A stretch of DNA of 52,012 nt from Fimbriimonadaceae bacterium (GTDB taxonomy: Bacteria > Armatimonadota > Fimbriimonadia > Fimbriimonadales > Fimbriimonadaceae): positions 1 to 52,012 of the forward strand of contig JADZDX010000050.1 in the NCBI GenBank assembly GCA_020850835.1. Reading direction: 5' to 3'. The notes beneath the pieces were generated by a model. It worked only from the letters and a program-made list of their open reading frames with translations. It searched no databases and was not told where the DNA came from. Below are positions 45,301 to 52,012 of the stretch, one piece after another. The position numbers and the translations under genes are program-made. Each line of letters opens with the position of its first letter. The first letter of the stretch is position 1.

Positions 45301-47009
45301 TCAACTACTTTCAAAACGTTGTTGTTTGCACTGTTCCCTGTCCCGCCGGTAGTGATGTAAAGACGTGGCTCCGGCAAAGCATTGCGAACTAGATGCAAAG
45401 ACCTAGCATAAACGCTTCCGATCGCAGCTGAATTCAGCGAATAAGCGAAAGACCATGAACTACCGTCACTCGTGTATTTCCGGACGACGGAAGTTCCGGA
45501 CGCAGTTGAAGAGCTGTCAAGCAACACATAAAGCGTCCGTGGATTATCAAACGCAAAATCTTGACAGTTGCTGAGGCCCGTCAGAGCGCCTATTGACGCG
45601 GAGGTAGCCGTGCCGGAAGGCAACGTTGGATAGGCGTTGATCGCCGAACTGGCGCTCCAGTACAGGCGATTATTGAAAATATTGAGAACTCGGGCATTGG
45701 AACCAGACACCGTAGATACGGTTGCCGGAGTAGACATGTTTACTTGGCTAGCCGCGTTGGAAAAGTACGCCGTTATGGAGTTGAACGCAGTGGCGGATCG
45801 ATTTTGTGTCGTCGCACTGAAATTTCTAAATGAGGCCGAATGATCCCCGCTAACCCAAGCCAAGGTGCGCTGGGTCGTTGACGCGTTGGCGGTATCTACT
45901 CCAGGTTGCGCATTGTATCCAAAGTACAAGACTTCGGACCCCTCAAGAGTTCGTTTCAGGTAATCACTGTAAGCATAATTTCCCAATGCCGCCGCTCTGC
46001 TGCCTGCTGGTCCAGCGGACAACTGGATGAGATCACTTGGCAACTGATTAATGCCGTCTGGATCGAGCGCTACGATTGCCGAATTGGCGGCGAGGCCTGA
46101 GCCCAAGGCAAGGGTACCAACACTACTGATACGAGTCGCCCACAGTGAGCGGCGAGCCCTTGGCTGAACATAGAAAAACTGGGTACCGGGGTGGTTTGCG
46201 GAGGAGAAATCCTGGCCTCGCGGTTCGTCTAGATTTGCTGTGCTGGAACTGGCCCCAATATCCGGCAGGAACTGATTTGACAGAAAGTCGCCGCCCGGAC
46301 TACTAATGAAGGCAATCACCTTAACACTCTGATTGATGGTCCCCAATAGCCCCAAAGGAATCTTGAGCTCCAAGCCTGTATTACTCAGAGCCGGGACTTG
46401 ACCATTCGCCGAGCCCCCACTGACCCCTAGCGCATTGGTGTTGTTGATCGCGGCTTCCACGCCAAGCATGCCGGAACCGATGGTCCAAGTGCCCGATCCT
46501 CCGTCAACCGTACTGCTCCCCACGTATTGCTTGAGTCCACCGGTACCGGTCGGAAGATTCTCATAGTCCAAATAAAGGTTTGAACCCGAGATGTTGAAGA
46601 CAAACGCATGGTCTGCGGCGAAGCCACTTTCAAAAGTCAGCCCATTAGGCCCGCCAGAGTCCCCGAGCCTCAACAAAGAGGCAAGGTTTACGTCATTATC
46701 GCCCCGAAGACGATTCTGTCCGGACCCAGAATCCGTGTCCAGAAAGACAAAGAGCTTGTTGCCGCCGGCTTGCAAATTACCATTGAGGAACAGATTAAGA
46801 TTGCCGCCGCCGATGTAGCTATAGGCTGCATCCAATTCGCTCTGGTTATCGCCGTAACCAGTCTGAACGGTCTGCCAGACCCGAGGGAAGCCGTATAAAT
46901 AGTCTCTCGTACCATCTACGGTGACCGCTTGACCGTATCCGGTCGTCGCGCCTCCCACCACAGCCATGCTCAGCATTGAGCGAACGAACAAACTCGAAGT
47001 CCTCTTCAT
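39384..47009 (-). CDS. Giant secreted multidomain repeat protein (cadherin/Ig-like repeats, dockerin-like C-terminus)
   Basis: 2541 aa; signal peptide; 'TYTPNANYTGPDSFTFTATDV' type repeats; putative Ig/cadherin repeats 'GVFSWTPTEAQGPNDYTFTVRVSDG'; Ca-binding 'GGNINRDGRIDIGDYVVYAVNYG...ADISGNGVVDGADFTFISSNFG'. Confidence 0.88.
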   Translation of the reverse strand: MKRTSSLFVRSMLSMAVVGGATTGYGQAVTVDGTRDYLYGFPRVWQTVQTGYGDNQSELDAAYSYIGGGNLNLFLNGNLQAGGNKLFVFLDTDSGSGQNRLRGDNDVNLASLLRLGDSGGPNGLTFESGFAADHAFVFNISGSNLYLDYENLPTGTGGLKQYVGSSTVDGGSGTWTIGSGMLGVEAAINNTNALGVSGGSANGQVPALSNTGLELKIPLGLLGTINQSVKVIAFISSPGGDFLSNQFLPDIGASSSTANLDEPRGQDFSSANHPGTQFFYVQPRARRSLWATRISSVGTLALGSGLAANSAIVALDPDGINQLPSDLIQLSAGPAGSRAAALGNYAYSDYLKRTLEGSEVLYFGYNAQPGVDTANASTTQRTLAWVSGDHSASFRNFSATTQNRSATAFNSITAYFSNAASQVNMSTPATVSTVSGSNARVLNIFNNRLYWSASSAINAYPTLPSGTATSASIGALTGLSNCQDFAFDNPRTLYVLLDSSSTASGTSVVRKYTSDGSSWSFAYSLNSAAIGSVYARSLHLVRNALPEPRLYITTGGTGNSANNNVLKVVDTGSTFTVEATVAGAAGSTASYRGIDWSPEPWLAPVANNDASSTDDATPINGNVLTNDSGEVKQNATVVSQSGPGSFSLGNDGSYTYTPNGTTGTAVLTYKFDDSDQDSNSATLTVTVSSSNAPPVATGGSYSTNINTPKSITLAGTDPDSDPLTYAVTQLPTHGALSGTAPNLTYTPDLNYSGPDSFKFKVNDGTVDSGEATIDLTVNGATPTVGVYASPAPNVYGATNSYNGWLANALSSLENTPGTPIGLRTVTPYAYELPTQIVWSDNTVTNFYFWMGVLNPAAPFDTDLGHRLQYTFHVLGNGHLFSLEDIEFDMNSTEGSNDMDNDGWMDVRYNYGADLVGINYGADRMKGGGDDTIINSGPDNQLVDELMFRGPGNAWAAVTDMTYPTPTEALVAGRAYLEEILGNQDIDISGTVTLHNGGHLGAIIATGSDTVTMVTSNVAPVGSPQTLVMDENTSLPVVLSATDSNAFEVPLTYAYSQPAHGTVTGTAPNVTYTPNANYTGPDSFTFTATDVYATSSATTVSITVNNTNDAPVASDASYSTGKNAPVSATGVATDPDSDPLTYTVVTPPAHGTLSGTAPSWVYTPAENYVGSDSFTFKANDGHEDSNTATVSLTVMAAPPVTMEVLGSPAPNAYGSPSWPGYRDNALDSLEDPSHPDILSRLVDPTAYETPATVAWYENVATPFGFWMNVLHPSAPFAGEYGHRMHFGVHILGNGTRFSLSALDFDMNSSDSGNDMDFDGWFDGTDPNYPYPDFYGPSRKGIDYGPDRIKGTGDDIVYQTDDIPAEMMVDELVYVGIGNAWDATFEPGATDYDKMVSMRSYLETILSVDPIDISTTYTLHESNHASPVLGSASATVQMVTSNVAPLGSPQTLVMDENTSLPVVLSATDSNAFEVPLTYAYGQPAHGTVTGTAPNVTYTPNANYTGPDSFTFTATDVYATSSATTVSITVNNVNQPPVANDASFSTNENTSVNTPVTANDPDSDPLTYTVVTPPAHGTLSGTGPNWVYAPTGIFTGVDTFTFKANDGTVDSNVATVTITVSDVSNISVQVFGSPAPNAYGSPSYDGYRVRALNSLEHTPGVPDGLRSTDPTAYELPTQIVWSDAVVTNYPFWLGVLNPSAPFDAELGHRMHYGLHILGNGTRFNLEDLEFDMSSSNDDNDLSYEGDFVGLTYAAHRVGIDYGPDRIKGTGDDLTYNSNVTPGSTPVDELVYVGVGNAWDATPPELGSTPAEKLMNARAYLETLLFAAPIDISTTYTLHTGGISGPVAATGTGTVQMVTSNTAPTANSQSVSVTEDGSVGITLAGSDTDSFEVPLTYTVVTPPAHGTLSGVAPNLTYAPDPNYAGSDSFTFTATDVTLDSAPATVSITVVPVNDPPSLTTIGDKSVNEHSLLSFTLSSSDIDGGVPAYSATGLPLGATLVGDTFNWTPSEVQGPGDYTVTFEVSDGNGGSDSETITIHVNEVNEAPTIDSISDITADEMTLITFDADGHDADLPAQTLTYSLVGAPSGAVIDANTGVFSWTPTEAQGPNDYTFTVRVSDGTLDADESVTIHVGEANVAPTIDAIADITAPEMSPITFDAEGHDADLPANVLTYSLIGAPSGATIDANTGVFSWTPTEAQGPTTVTFTVRVSDGALTADEVVVIQVDEVNVAPVANGQSVTAQVNTDLAITLTGTDADLPANTLTFVIVTPPSHGTLAQSGADVTYTPTPNYSGPDSFTFKVNDGTVDSALATVNINVAGTTITLNLTLQSFAAVGPTTRGMTMWLGGTAGGSNPPVDVSRDVVFDSTGHATVVFGPQDGFLPDDNLSTYAISVKDELHSLRSFGMLQWDGDNYEVDMTLLGGNINRDGRIDIGDYVVYAVNYGSAPGADSPLSLLFNPLFRHADISGNGVVDGADFTFISSNFGLLDGTLPGNYSRDRDPIRRLISVADAVKEAGSNRASYLDRNHDGWITVEEAMQPLSPTTGR
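42424..42704 (-). repeat. Long near-identical internal repeat, copy B
   Basis: Gapless match at offset 1272 to 43696-43976; about 11 mismatches by manual comparison. Confidence 0.85.
43696..43976 (-). repeat. Long near-identical internal repeat, copy A
   Basis: See 42424-42704. Confidence 0.85.
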
Positions 47010-47021
47010 CGATCCCCAACA

Positions 47022-47058
47022 GCGCTCAACAATGAGCGCACCCTAACAATTCATATTA
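47022..47058 (-). promoter_or_regulatory. Putative promoter -10 and leader hairpin of the giant exoprotein gene
   Basis: Minus strand TAATAT (47053-47058) and GCGCTCA-TTGT-TGAGCGC hairpin (47022-47039) just upstream of ATG 47009. Confidence 0.4.
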
Positions 47059-47234
47059 GCCTATATTTATGCGATTGCCACCACGACGAGTTTGAGGAAA
47101 CTGCACTGAGGCATATAACTAGTAGTTTTGCTCGTTAAGAAAGCCGGCATGGCATGGAAAATCACGAACCTGAAGCAGAGTGTTAGGTTTCCGCCCTAAC
47201 CCCCGCAAAACCACCTGCCGACAACAGACTTGGG

Positions 47235-47957
47235 ATGAATCGCGGTCTTTACACAGCGGCGAGCGGAATGAGTTCCAGCCAAGTTTGGCTGGATACCGTC
47301 GCCAACAACCTCGCGAACGCCAGTGCGACTGGCTACAAGCGAGATGAAGTGGAGTTCGAAGAGAGCCTGCTACGCGAGTTACGAAGCAATGGCGGTCGCG
47401 GAAAGGTCGTCGGCGACCTGCAGAGCGGCCCCTTAGTCAGCAAGATCACGACAAGCTTCGAGCGCGGTAGTACGATTGCCACCGGCAATGGCCTAGATGT
47501 CGCCATTGAAACGCCCACTGGGATGTTCGCCATTGAAACCAAAGGGGGACCTAAGTACAGCCGTGCCGGCTCATTCACGCTGAATCAGAACCGCGAACTC
47601 ACCGACCAAGAAGGCCACCGAGTCTTGGATCAAGATCTTCGCCCCATTCGGATTGACGGAGACGGGTCAGTAAAGATTGGTCCTGATGGGACGGTGGAGC
47701 CCGGTCGACAGAAAGTCGGCGTGTTCAATGGCACCTTTGAAAAGGTCGGTTTGAATCTATTTTCCGCCCGTGGTCGGGTCTCGTTGCAAGAAAACGCGAT
47801 CCTGTCGCCCGGTGCCCTTGAATCCTCCAATGTGAATGTGGTCGCCACGATGATCGAAATGATCCAAGTTCAACGCCTCTTCGAGATGGCCCAGAAGTCG
47901 GTTCAGAACCACGACGAAACGACCGCCCAACTCATTAAGACCCTCAACCCTAACTAA
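47235..47957 (+). CDS. flgF: Flagellar basal-body rod protein FlgF
   Basis: 'MNRGLYTAASGMSSSQVWLDTVANNLANASATGYKRDEVEFEE'; precedes flgG. Confidence 0.88.
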   Translation: MNRGLYTAASGMSSSQVWLDTVANNLANASATGYKRDEVEFEESLLRELRSNGGRGKVVGDLQSGPLVSKITTSFERGSTIATGNGLDVAIETPTGMFAIETKGGPKYSRAGSFTLNQNRELTDQEGHRVLDQDLRPIRIDGDGSVKIGPDGTVEPGRQKVGVFNGTFEKVGLNLFSARGRVSLQENAILSPGALESSNVNVVATMIEMIQVQRLFEMAQKSVQNHDETTAQLIKTLNPN

Positions 47958-47962
47958 AGCCT

Positions 47963-48751
47963 ATGATGCGCGCACTCATAACCGCCGGCACCGGAATGGT
48001 GGCCCAACAAACTAACCTTGACGTCATCGCCAACAACCTGGCAAACGTCAACACGACTGCGTTCAAAGCTCAACGTGCCGAGTTTCATGACTTGATGTAC
48101 CAATCACTTTCAAGTAGCGGAGCCGAGCAGAGCGGCACCGTTAAGGCTCCGATGGCCAAGCAAGTCGGGCTTGGTACCATGTTCTCCGCTAACGCAAGCA
48201 ACTTCACGCAAGGAGCGATGCTCTCAACTGGAAATCCATTTGACGTGGCGATCACGGGCGATGGATTCTTTGCCGTGACCATTGGAGACGGAAGCACGGC
48301 ATACACGCGAGACGGGGCGCTGAAGCGCACGAACGACGGCACCCTGGTGACTAGTGACGGGTACGAGATCCAGCCCCAGATTACGGTGCCCGCCAATGCG
48401 ACGGCCTTCAACGTTTCGCCCAATGGAAATGTAACCGTCACGGTTCCGGGCGAGGACCAACCGCGCCTCCTCGGCACAATTCAGCTTGCTCTGTTCCCTA
48501 ATTCCAGCGGCCTTACCCGTATTGGACAGAACCTCTATAAAGCTGGCGGCGCCAGCGGAGAGGCTGTCGTGGTTAACCCAACTGAAGACGGAGCCGGCAC
48601 TTTGCAGAGCGGCTACCTCGAGGGCGGCAATGTCTCGATCGTGGAAGAAATGGTCCGCATGATCACCGCCCAGCGAGCCTACGAAATCAACTCCAAGGCG
48701 ATCCAAACCGCCGACGACATGCTGAACGTGCTGAACCAACTGAAGCGATGA
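47963..48751 (+). CDS. flgG: Flagellar basal-body rod protein FlgG
   Basis: 'MMRALITAGTGMVAQQTNLDVIANNLANVNTTAFKAQRAEFHDLMYQ'; C-terminal 'GNVSIVEEMVRMITAQRAYEINSKAIQTADDML'. Confidence 0.95.
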   Translation: MMRALITAGTGMVAQQTNLDVIANNLANVNTTAFKAQRAEFHDLMYQSLSSSGAEQSGTVKAPMAKQVGLGTMFSANASNFTQGAMLSTGNPFDVAITGDGFFAVTIGDGSTAYTRDGALKRTNDGTLVTSDGYEIQPQITVPANATAFNVSPNGNVTVTVPGEDQPRLLGTIQLALFPNSSGLTRIGQNLYKAGGASGEAVVVNPTEDGAGTLQSGYLEGGNVSIVEEMVRMITAQRAYEINSKAIQTADDMLNVLNQLKR

Positions 48752-49830
48752 ATAGCCTCCTTCTCTCACTCTTGATCGCGGACGCAGCCGTTCCCGTTAG
48801 CGTGGATGGAGAGGGCCTCCTCCGTTTTACGAGGGATGGCCGCACGGTCTACGCACGGTCAGCAGCGCTGACGGTCGTCCGAGGCCGCCTGGCGTTTCGG
48901 GATGCCTTTGTGCTCCCTACCATCGCCGTCTCGGATAACTTCTTGGTCTCCCGAGATGGGACCGTCATGGTCAATGGGAAATCCGCCGGACGCCTCGTAC
49001 TGGCGAAGTTTGCCGTCGGAGTTGCTCTCACTGAATCAGGCGGCTTCCTGATTTCTGCGTCGCGACCAGCCCTCGGTTCTGCCGGTCAAGAAGGCTTTGG
49101 ATGGATTGCTGGTTCGAAGGCGACAGTCGTCGCTTCGGCGGCCGTCTCGTCGGCCCAGGTCGTGGTCCGTGCCGAGTCCGTCGTAGACAACAAGACTTAC
49201 ACTCTCGCCGATATCGCTGATATTCGGCTACCCGAGGCCGTAAAGAACCAGATTGGCACCGTCATTATTGGCGATACTCCTCCGATCGGTATTGATCGAC
49301 GCGTTGATCGCGAACGAATCATGGTTCGGCTCCGCGTCAGTGGCTTCGACCCAACAACGTTCACCATTGAGGTACCAGATAGTGCTGTCGTTCGCCGTCC
49401 CAGCCAGCGCGTTGAGCACGAAAGGTTGATTGCTGCGGCAACAGCATCGCTGCGAAACCTCGTTGGCATCCAAGCTCAATTTAGTGACCTTAACCCCATG
49501 CCGGCCCTAATTGTTGGTCTGGGCGATATCTCCCTCAACGCCGTTAACCAGACGGTTAATTCAGGGAAAGCAAGCGTCCGAATCGAAGTGCTCGTGAATG
49601 GGCAGATCGCTACGAGCCGGACCGTCCAACTCGCCATCAGCGGCGCCGCGACCCTACCCAAGATCGGCGATATGATCACCGTTCGGGCCCGCTCCGGTGG
49701 CGTCCGAGTGGCTTTCACCGCGAAAGTCACTGGAGTTAAAGGTCCGGGACAGATCGAAGTCACGACTCAAGAGGGCGAGAAGCTCATGGGTGTGATCGTT
49801 GAGCCTGGCGTTGTGGAGATTAACCTATGA
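48748..49830 (+). CDS. flgA: Flagella basal body P-ring formation protein FlgA with N-terminal extension
   Basis: C-terminal SAF/ChapFlgA pattern 'LPKIGDMITVRARSGGVRVAFTAKVTGVKGPGQIEV'; locus between flgG and flgH; ATGA overlaps. Confidence 0.85.
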   Translation: MNSLLLSLLIADAAVPVSVDGEGLLRFTRDGRTVYARSAALTVVRGRLAFRDAFVLPTIAVSDNFLVSRDGTVMVNGKSAGRLVLAKFAVGVALTESGGFLISASRPALGSAGQEGFGWIAGSKATVVASAAVSSAQVVVRAESVVDNKTYTLADIADIRLPEAVKNQIGTVIIGDTPPIGIDRRVDRERIMVRLRVSGFDPTTFTIEVPDSAVVRRPSQRVEHERLIAAATASLRNLVGIQAQFSDLNPMPALIVGLGDISLNAVNQTVNSGKASVRIEVLVNGQIATSRTVQLAISGAATLPKIGDMITVRARSGGVRVAFTAKVTGVKGPGQIEVTTQEGEKLMGVIVEPGVVEINL

Positions 49831-50435
49831 AGAAACTACTCCCCCTCATCATCGCTATTGCGCCTTTGGCCTACGGTCAGGACGTGATTGACAAGAATGC
49901 TCAAGGCGTCTCAGGGTCCACCTGGGAAGATGGAAAGAACCCTCTGCTTGATCGGACCGCTCGTCGTGCAGGTGATCTCCTGACTATTTTGATCAGCGAA
50001 AGTAGCGTGGCCAGTTTCTCAGCTACGACAACCGCCAGCAAGACAAGCGACATGAGCGCCGTTCAGCAAGTCGTCAAAGGGCTCTTTGGTTTCTTGGACC
50101 TCAATGGCACCAAGACCGCCAGCGGATCCAAGACCGATAACGGCACCGGCCAAACTAACCAGAATGGTTCTCTGAGAGCCAGACTTACCGCCGAGGTACT
50201 CGCCGTGACACCCAATGGCCACCTCATTATCGAGGGAACTCGCAAGATTGTTATCAATCGAGAGACCCAGTTGTTTAAGCTCACGGGCATTGTGCGGCGT
50301 GACGACATCACACCCGATAACTCGGTGCTTAGCGAGTCCATTGCCCAAGCTGAAATCCGGTTTGAGGGCAAGGGGCAGATCGCCAACAAGCAACGCCAAG
50401 GACTTCTCTCACAACTTATGGACTGGCTATTCTAA
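49827..50435 (+). CDS. flgH: Flagellar L-ring protein FlgH
   Basis: 'RRAGDLLTILISESSVASFSATTTASK', 'LTAEVLAVTPNGHLIIEGTRKIVINRETQLFKLTGIVRRDDI'. Confidence 0.95.
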   Translation: MKKLLPLIIAIAPLAYGQDVIDKNAQGVSGSTWEDGKNPLLDRTARRAGDLLTILISESSVASFSATTTASKTSDMSAVQQVVKGLFGFLDLNGTKTASGSKTDNGTGQTNQNGSLRARLTAEVLAVTPNGHLIIEGTRKIVINRETQLFKLTGIVRRDDITPDNSVLSESIAQAEIRFEGKGQIANKQRQGLLSQLMDWLF

Positions 50436-51613
50436 TGCTGAAAGAAACACTCTCACTATTAGCCTTTGGTCTTGCCATTGTCGGCATCGCCCAAATCGAC
50501 CCCGCCAGCGGGGGCACTTCCACTCCAGTCAAGTTCAGCAACGAGCAACAAGCACTTGACGCGGAGCGAAACGGGATCCAAGTCCGGATCAAGGATGTGG
50601 GGCGCTTCCGAGGAGTCCGGCGCAATCAATTGCTGGGGTATGGCTTGATCGTTGGTCTCGAGGGCACAGGCGACTCGCGAAAGACGCCGTTTACCCAAAC
50701 GCTCCTTGCCAACGCAATGAAGAGCTTTGGAACGATGATTGAACCAGGTTCAATGGAGGCCAAAAACATCGCTACGGTTGCGATCACGGCTGAGTTGCCC
50801 CCGTTTGCCAGCCCGGGAAACTCTATTGATATCACAGTTCAAAGCATCGGCGATGCCAAGAGCCTGCAAGGAGGGTACCTACTTCAGGCCCCGCTCTTCG
50901 GGGCGAATGACAAGGAGAACGCAATCGCCGTTGCTCAAGGAGCGATCATCATTGGCGGCTTCAACGTTTCGGCGGGCGGAAACAAGGTCCAAAAAAACCA
51001 TGTGAACGTAGGTCGAATCCCCGGTGGGGCTATCGTCGAGCGAGTCATCCCCTACCAACTCGTGTACAGCGGCAAGATGTTCGTTGAACTTGATGAAGGT
51101 GATCTAACTACGGCCAATCGCATTGCAACCCGCATCCGCGAAGTCAAGCCCGAATTCAATCCAGTCGCCGTTGATGGCGGCACGATTCAGATCGACCTAC
51201 CCAATTCGCTTAGCCCCGTCCAAGCGATGAGTCTGATTGAGATGGTCGAGGTGAAAGTCGATATCCCAGCCATGGTCATCGTCAACGAGCGAACGGGCAC
51301 GATCGCGATGGGAGCGAATGTCCGGCTCGGCCCTGCGGTCATCTCACAGGGCTCCCTCCAAATCATCATCGAAGAATTCAATGAGGTAAGCCAGCCCGGC
51401 CCCTTCTCCAATGGTCGAACTCGTGATGTCACGAACCAGAAGGTGGACGCGGTTGAGGACACTGCCCAAGTCGGACTCCTCAACCCGGTGACGACGATCG
51501 CGGATCTCGCGAGAGTCTTTCAGGCCCTCAAAGTAACCCCACGGGACGCCATTGCCATCTTGCAGGCCCTTAAAGAACAAGGTTCCCTAAAAGCGAGGTT
51601 AAAGATCCAATGA
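50435..51613 (+). CDS. flgI: Flagellar P-ring protein FlgI
   Basis: 'VRIKDVGRFRGVRRNQLLGYGLIVGLEGTGDS', 'NPVAVDGGTIQIDLP'. Confidence 0.97.
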   Translation: MLKETLSLLAFGLAIVGIAQIDPASGGTSTPVKFSNEQQALDAERNGIQVRIKDVGRFRGVRRNQLLGYGLIVGLEGTGDSRKTPFTQTLLANAMKSFGTMIEPGSMEAKNIATVAITAELPPFASPGNSIDITVQSIGDAKSLQGGYLLQAPLFGANDKENAIAVAQGAIIIGGFNVSAGGNKVQKNHVNVGRIPGGAIVERVIPYQLVYSGKMFVELDEGDLTTANRIATRIREVKPEFNPVAVDGGTIQIDLPNSLSPVQAMSLIEMVEVKVDIPAMVIVNERTGTIAMGANVRLGPAVISQGSLQIIIEEFNEVSQPGPFSNGRTRDVTNQKVDAVEDTAQVGLLNPVTTIADLARVFQALKVTPRDAIAILQALKEQGSLKARLKIQ

Positions 51614-51993
51614 TTTCGCAGGTCTCGCTTTCGGCCGGTGAAGCCATGGGGCGGAAGCTCCTCAGCATTCCCGGAAACCACCCATTTGACCTCTTTGAAG
51701 GAATGCTGGGGGATGCCGCAAAGAAAGAACTTAAGGGTTTGAAGGATGCAACGCAGAAGATTGAGAGCATCTTCGTGAAAGACATCCTCAAGGTGATGCT
51801 CCCCAAGGGGTTTGGCGGTAGCGGCCCAATGGGTGATTTCGCCCGCGAAAACTTTATGAACACGATGTCCGATGTCGCGGCCAAGGGCGGCGGCATGGGG
51901 CTCGCCAAGATACTTGAGAGTAACTTGGCTGACTCACTCTATCGGCGAGAGGCTGCCCGCCTCATGGCCGATCCAACCCAAGAAAAACCATGA
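51610..51993 (+). CDS. flgJ: Rod-binding protein (FlgJ N-terminal domain only)
   Basis: 'KKELKGLKDATQKIESIFVKDILKVMLPKGFGGSGPMGDFARENFMNTMSDVAAKGGGMGLAKILESNL'. Confidence 0.88.
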   Translation: MISQVSLSAGEAMGRKLLSIPGNHPFDLFEGMLGDAAKKELKGLKDATQKIESIFVKDILKVMLPKGFGGSGPMGDFARENFMNTMSDVAAKGGGMGLAKILESNLADSLYRREAARLMADPTQEKP

Positions 51994-52012
51994 AAACCCG
52001 AGAACTACAACG
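51990..52012 (+). CDS. Start of next flagellar-operon gene (partial, unidentified)
   Basis: ATGA overlap with flgJ stop; reads MKTRELQ... Confidence 0.5.

Noticed and set aside
47041-47234. c-di-GMP riboswitch upstream of flagellar operon
   Set aside because: No GEMM-like conserved core could be recognised in this intergenic region.

Overview
By eye this looks like a chromosomal segment of a diderm bacterium, possibly Armatimonadota/Fimbriimonadia (low-confidence guess from DUF1559-like pilin, csaB-DUF5693 linkage and envelope genes). Blocks: (1) 1-13319, minus: nine nearly gap-free genes forming an envelope/surface operon (GND-repeat protein, rhomboid, DUF5693, CsaB, beta-barrel with SprA-like 'RGRDYTISYEVGSLSF' motifs, two carboxypeptidase-regulatory/FnIII lipoproteins, degenerate-peptidase secreted protein, partial LptC-like protein). 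(2) 13270-25052: hydrolase, GNAT, pilin, LDH/MDH-family enzyme, epimerase, DeoC, polysaccharide deacetylase, CXXCH protein, MFS, CapA, ArsR-SRPBCC pair, LtrA. (3) 25201-38754: two RND metal-efflux operons separated by tRNA-Arg(CCT) and a beta-propeller gene; each begins with a small secreted Cys-rich protein ending in a Pro-rich 'RAPP' tail. (4) 39384-47009: a 2541-aa repeat exoprotein with a triplicated unassigned domain and C-terminal dockerin-like region. (5) 47235-52012: flagellar genes flgF-G-A-H-I-J. Best candidates for novelty: the surface operon, a FlgA with an apparent FlgG-like N-terminal domain, the paired Cys-rich/RAPP proteins, the triplicated exoprotein domain, and repeated TANNNT-(6-9 nt)-start arrangements suggesting leaderless transcription. 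All family calls are from memory of motifs; no searches were run.
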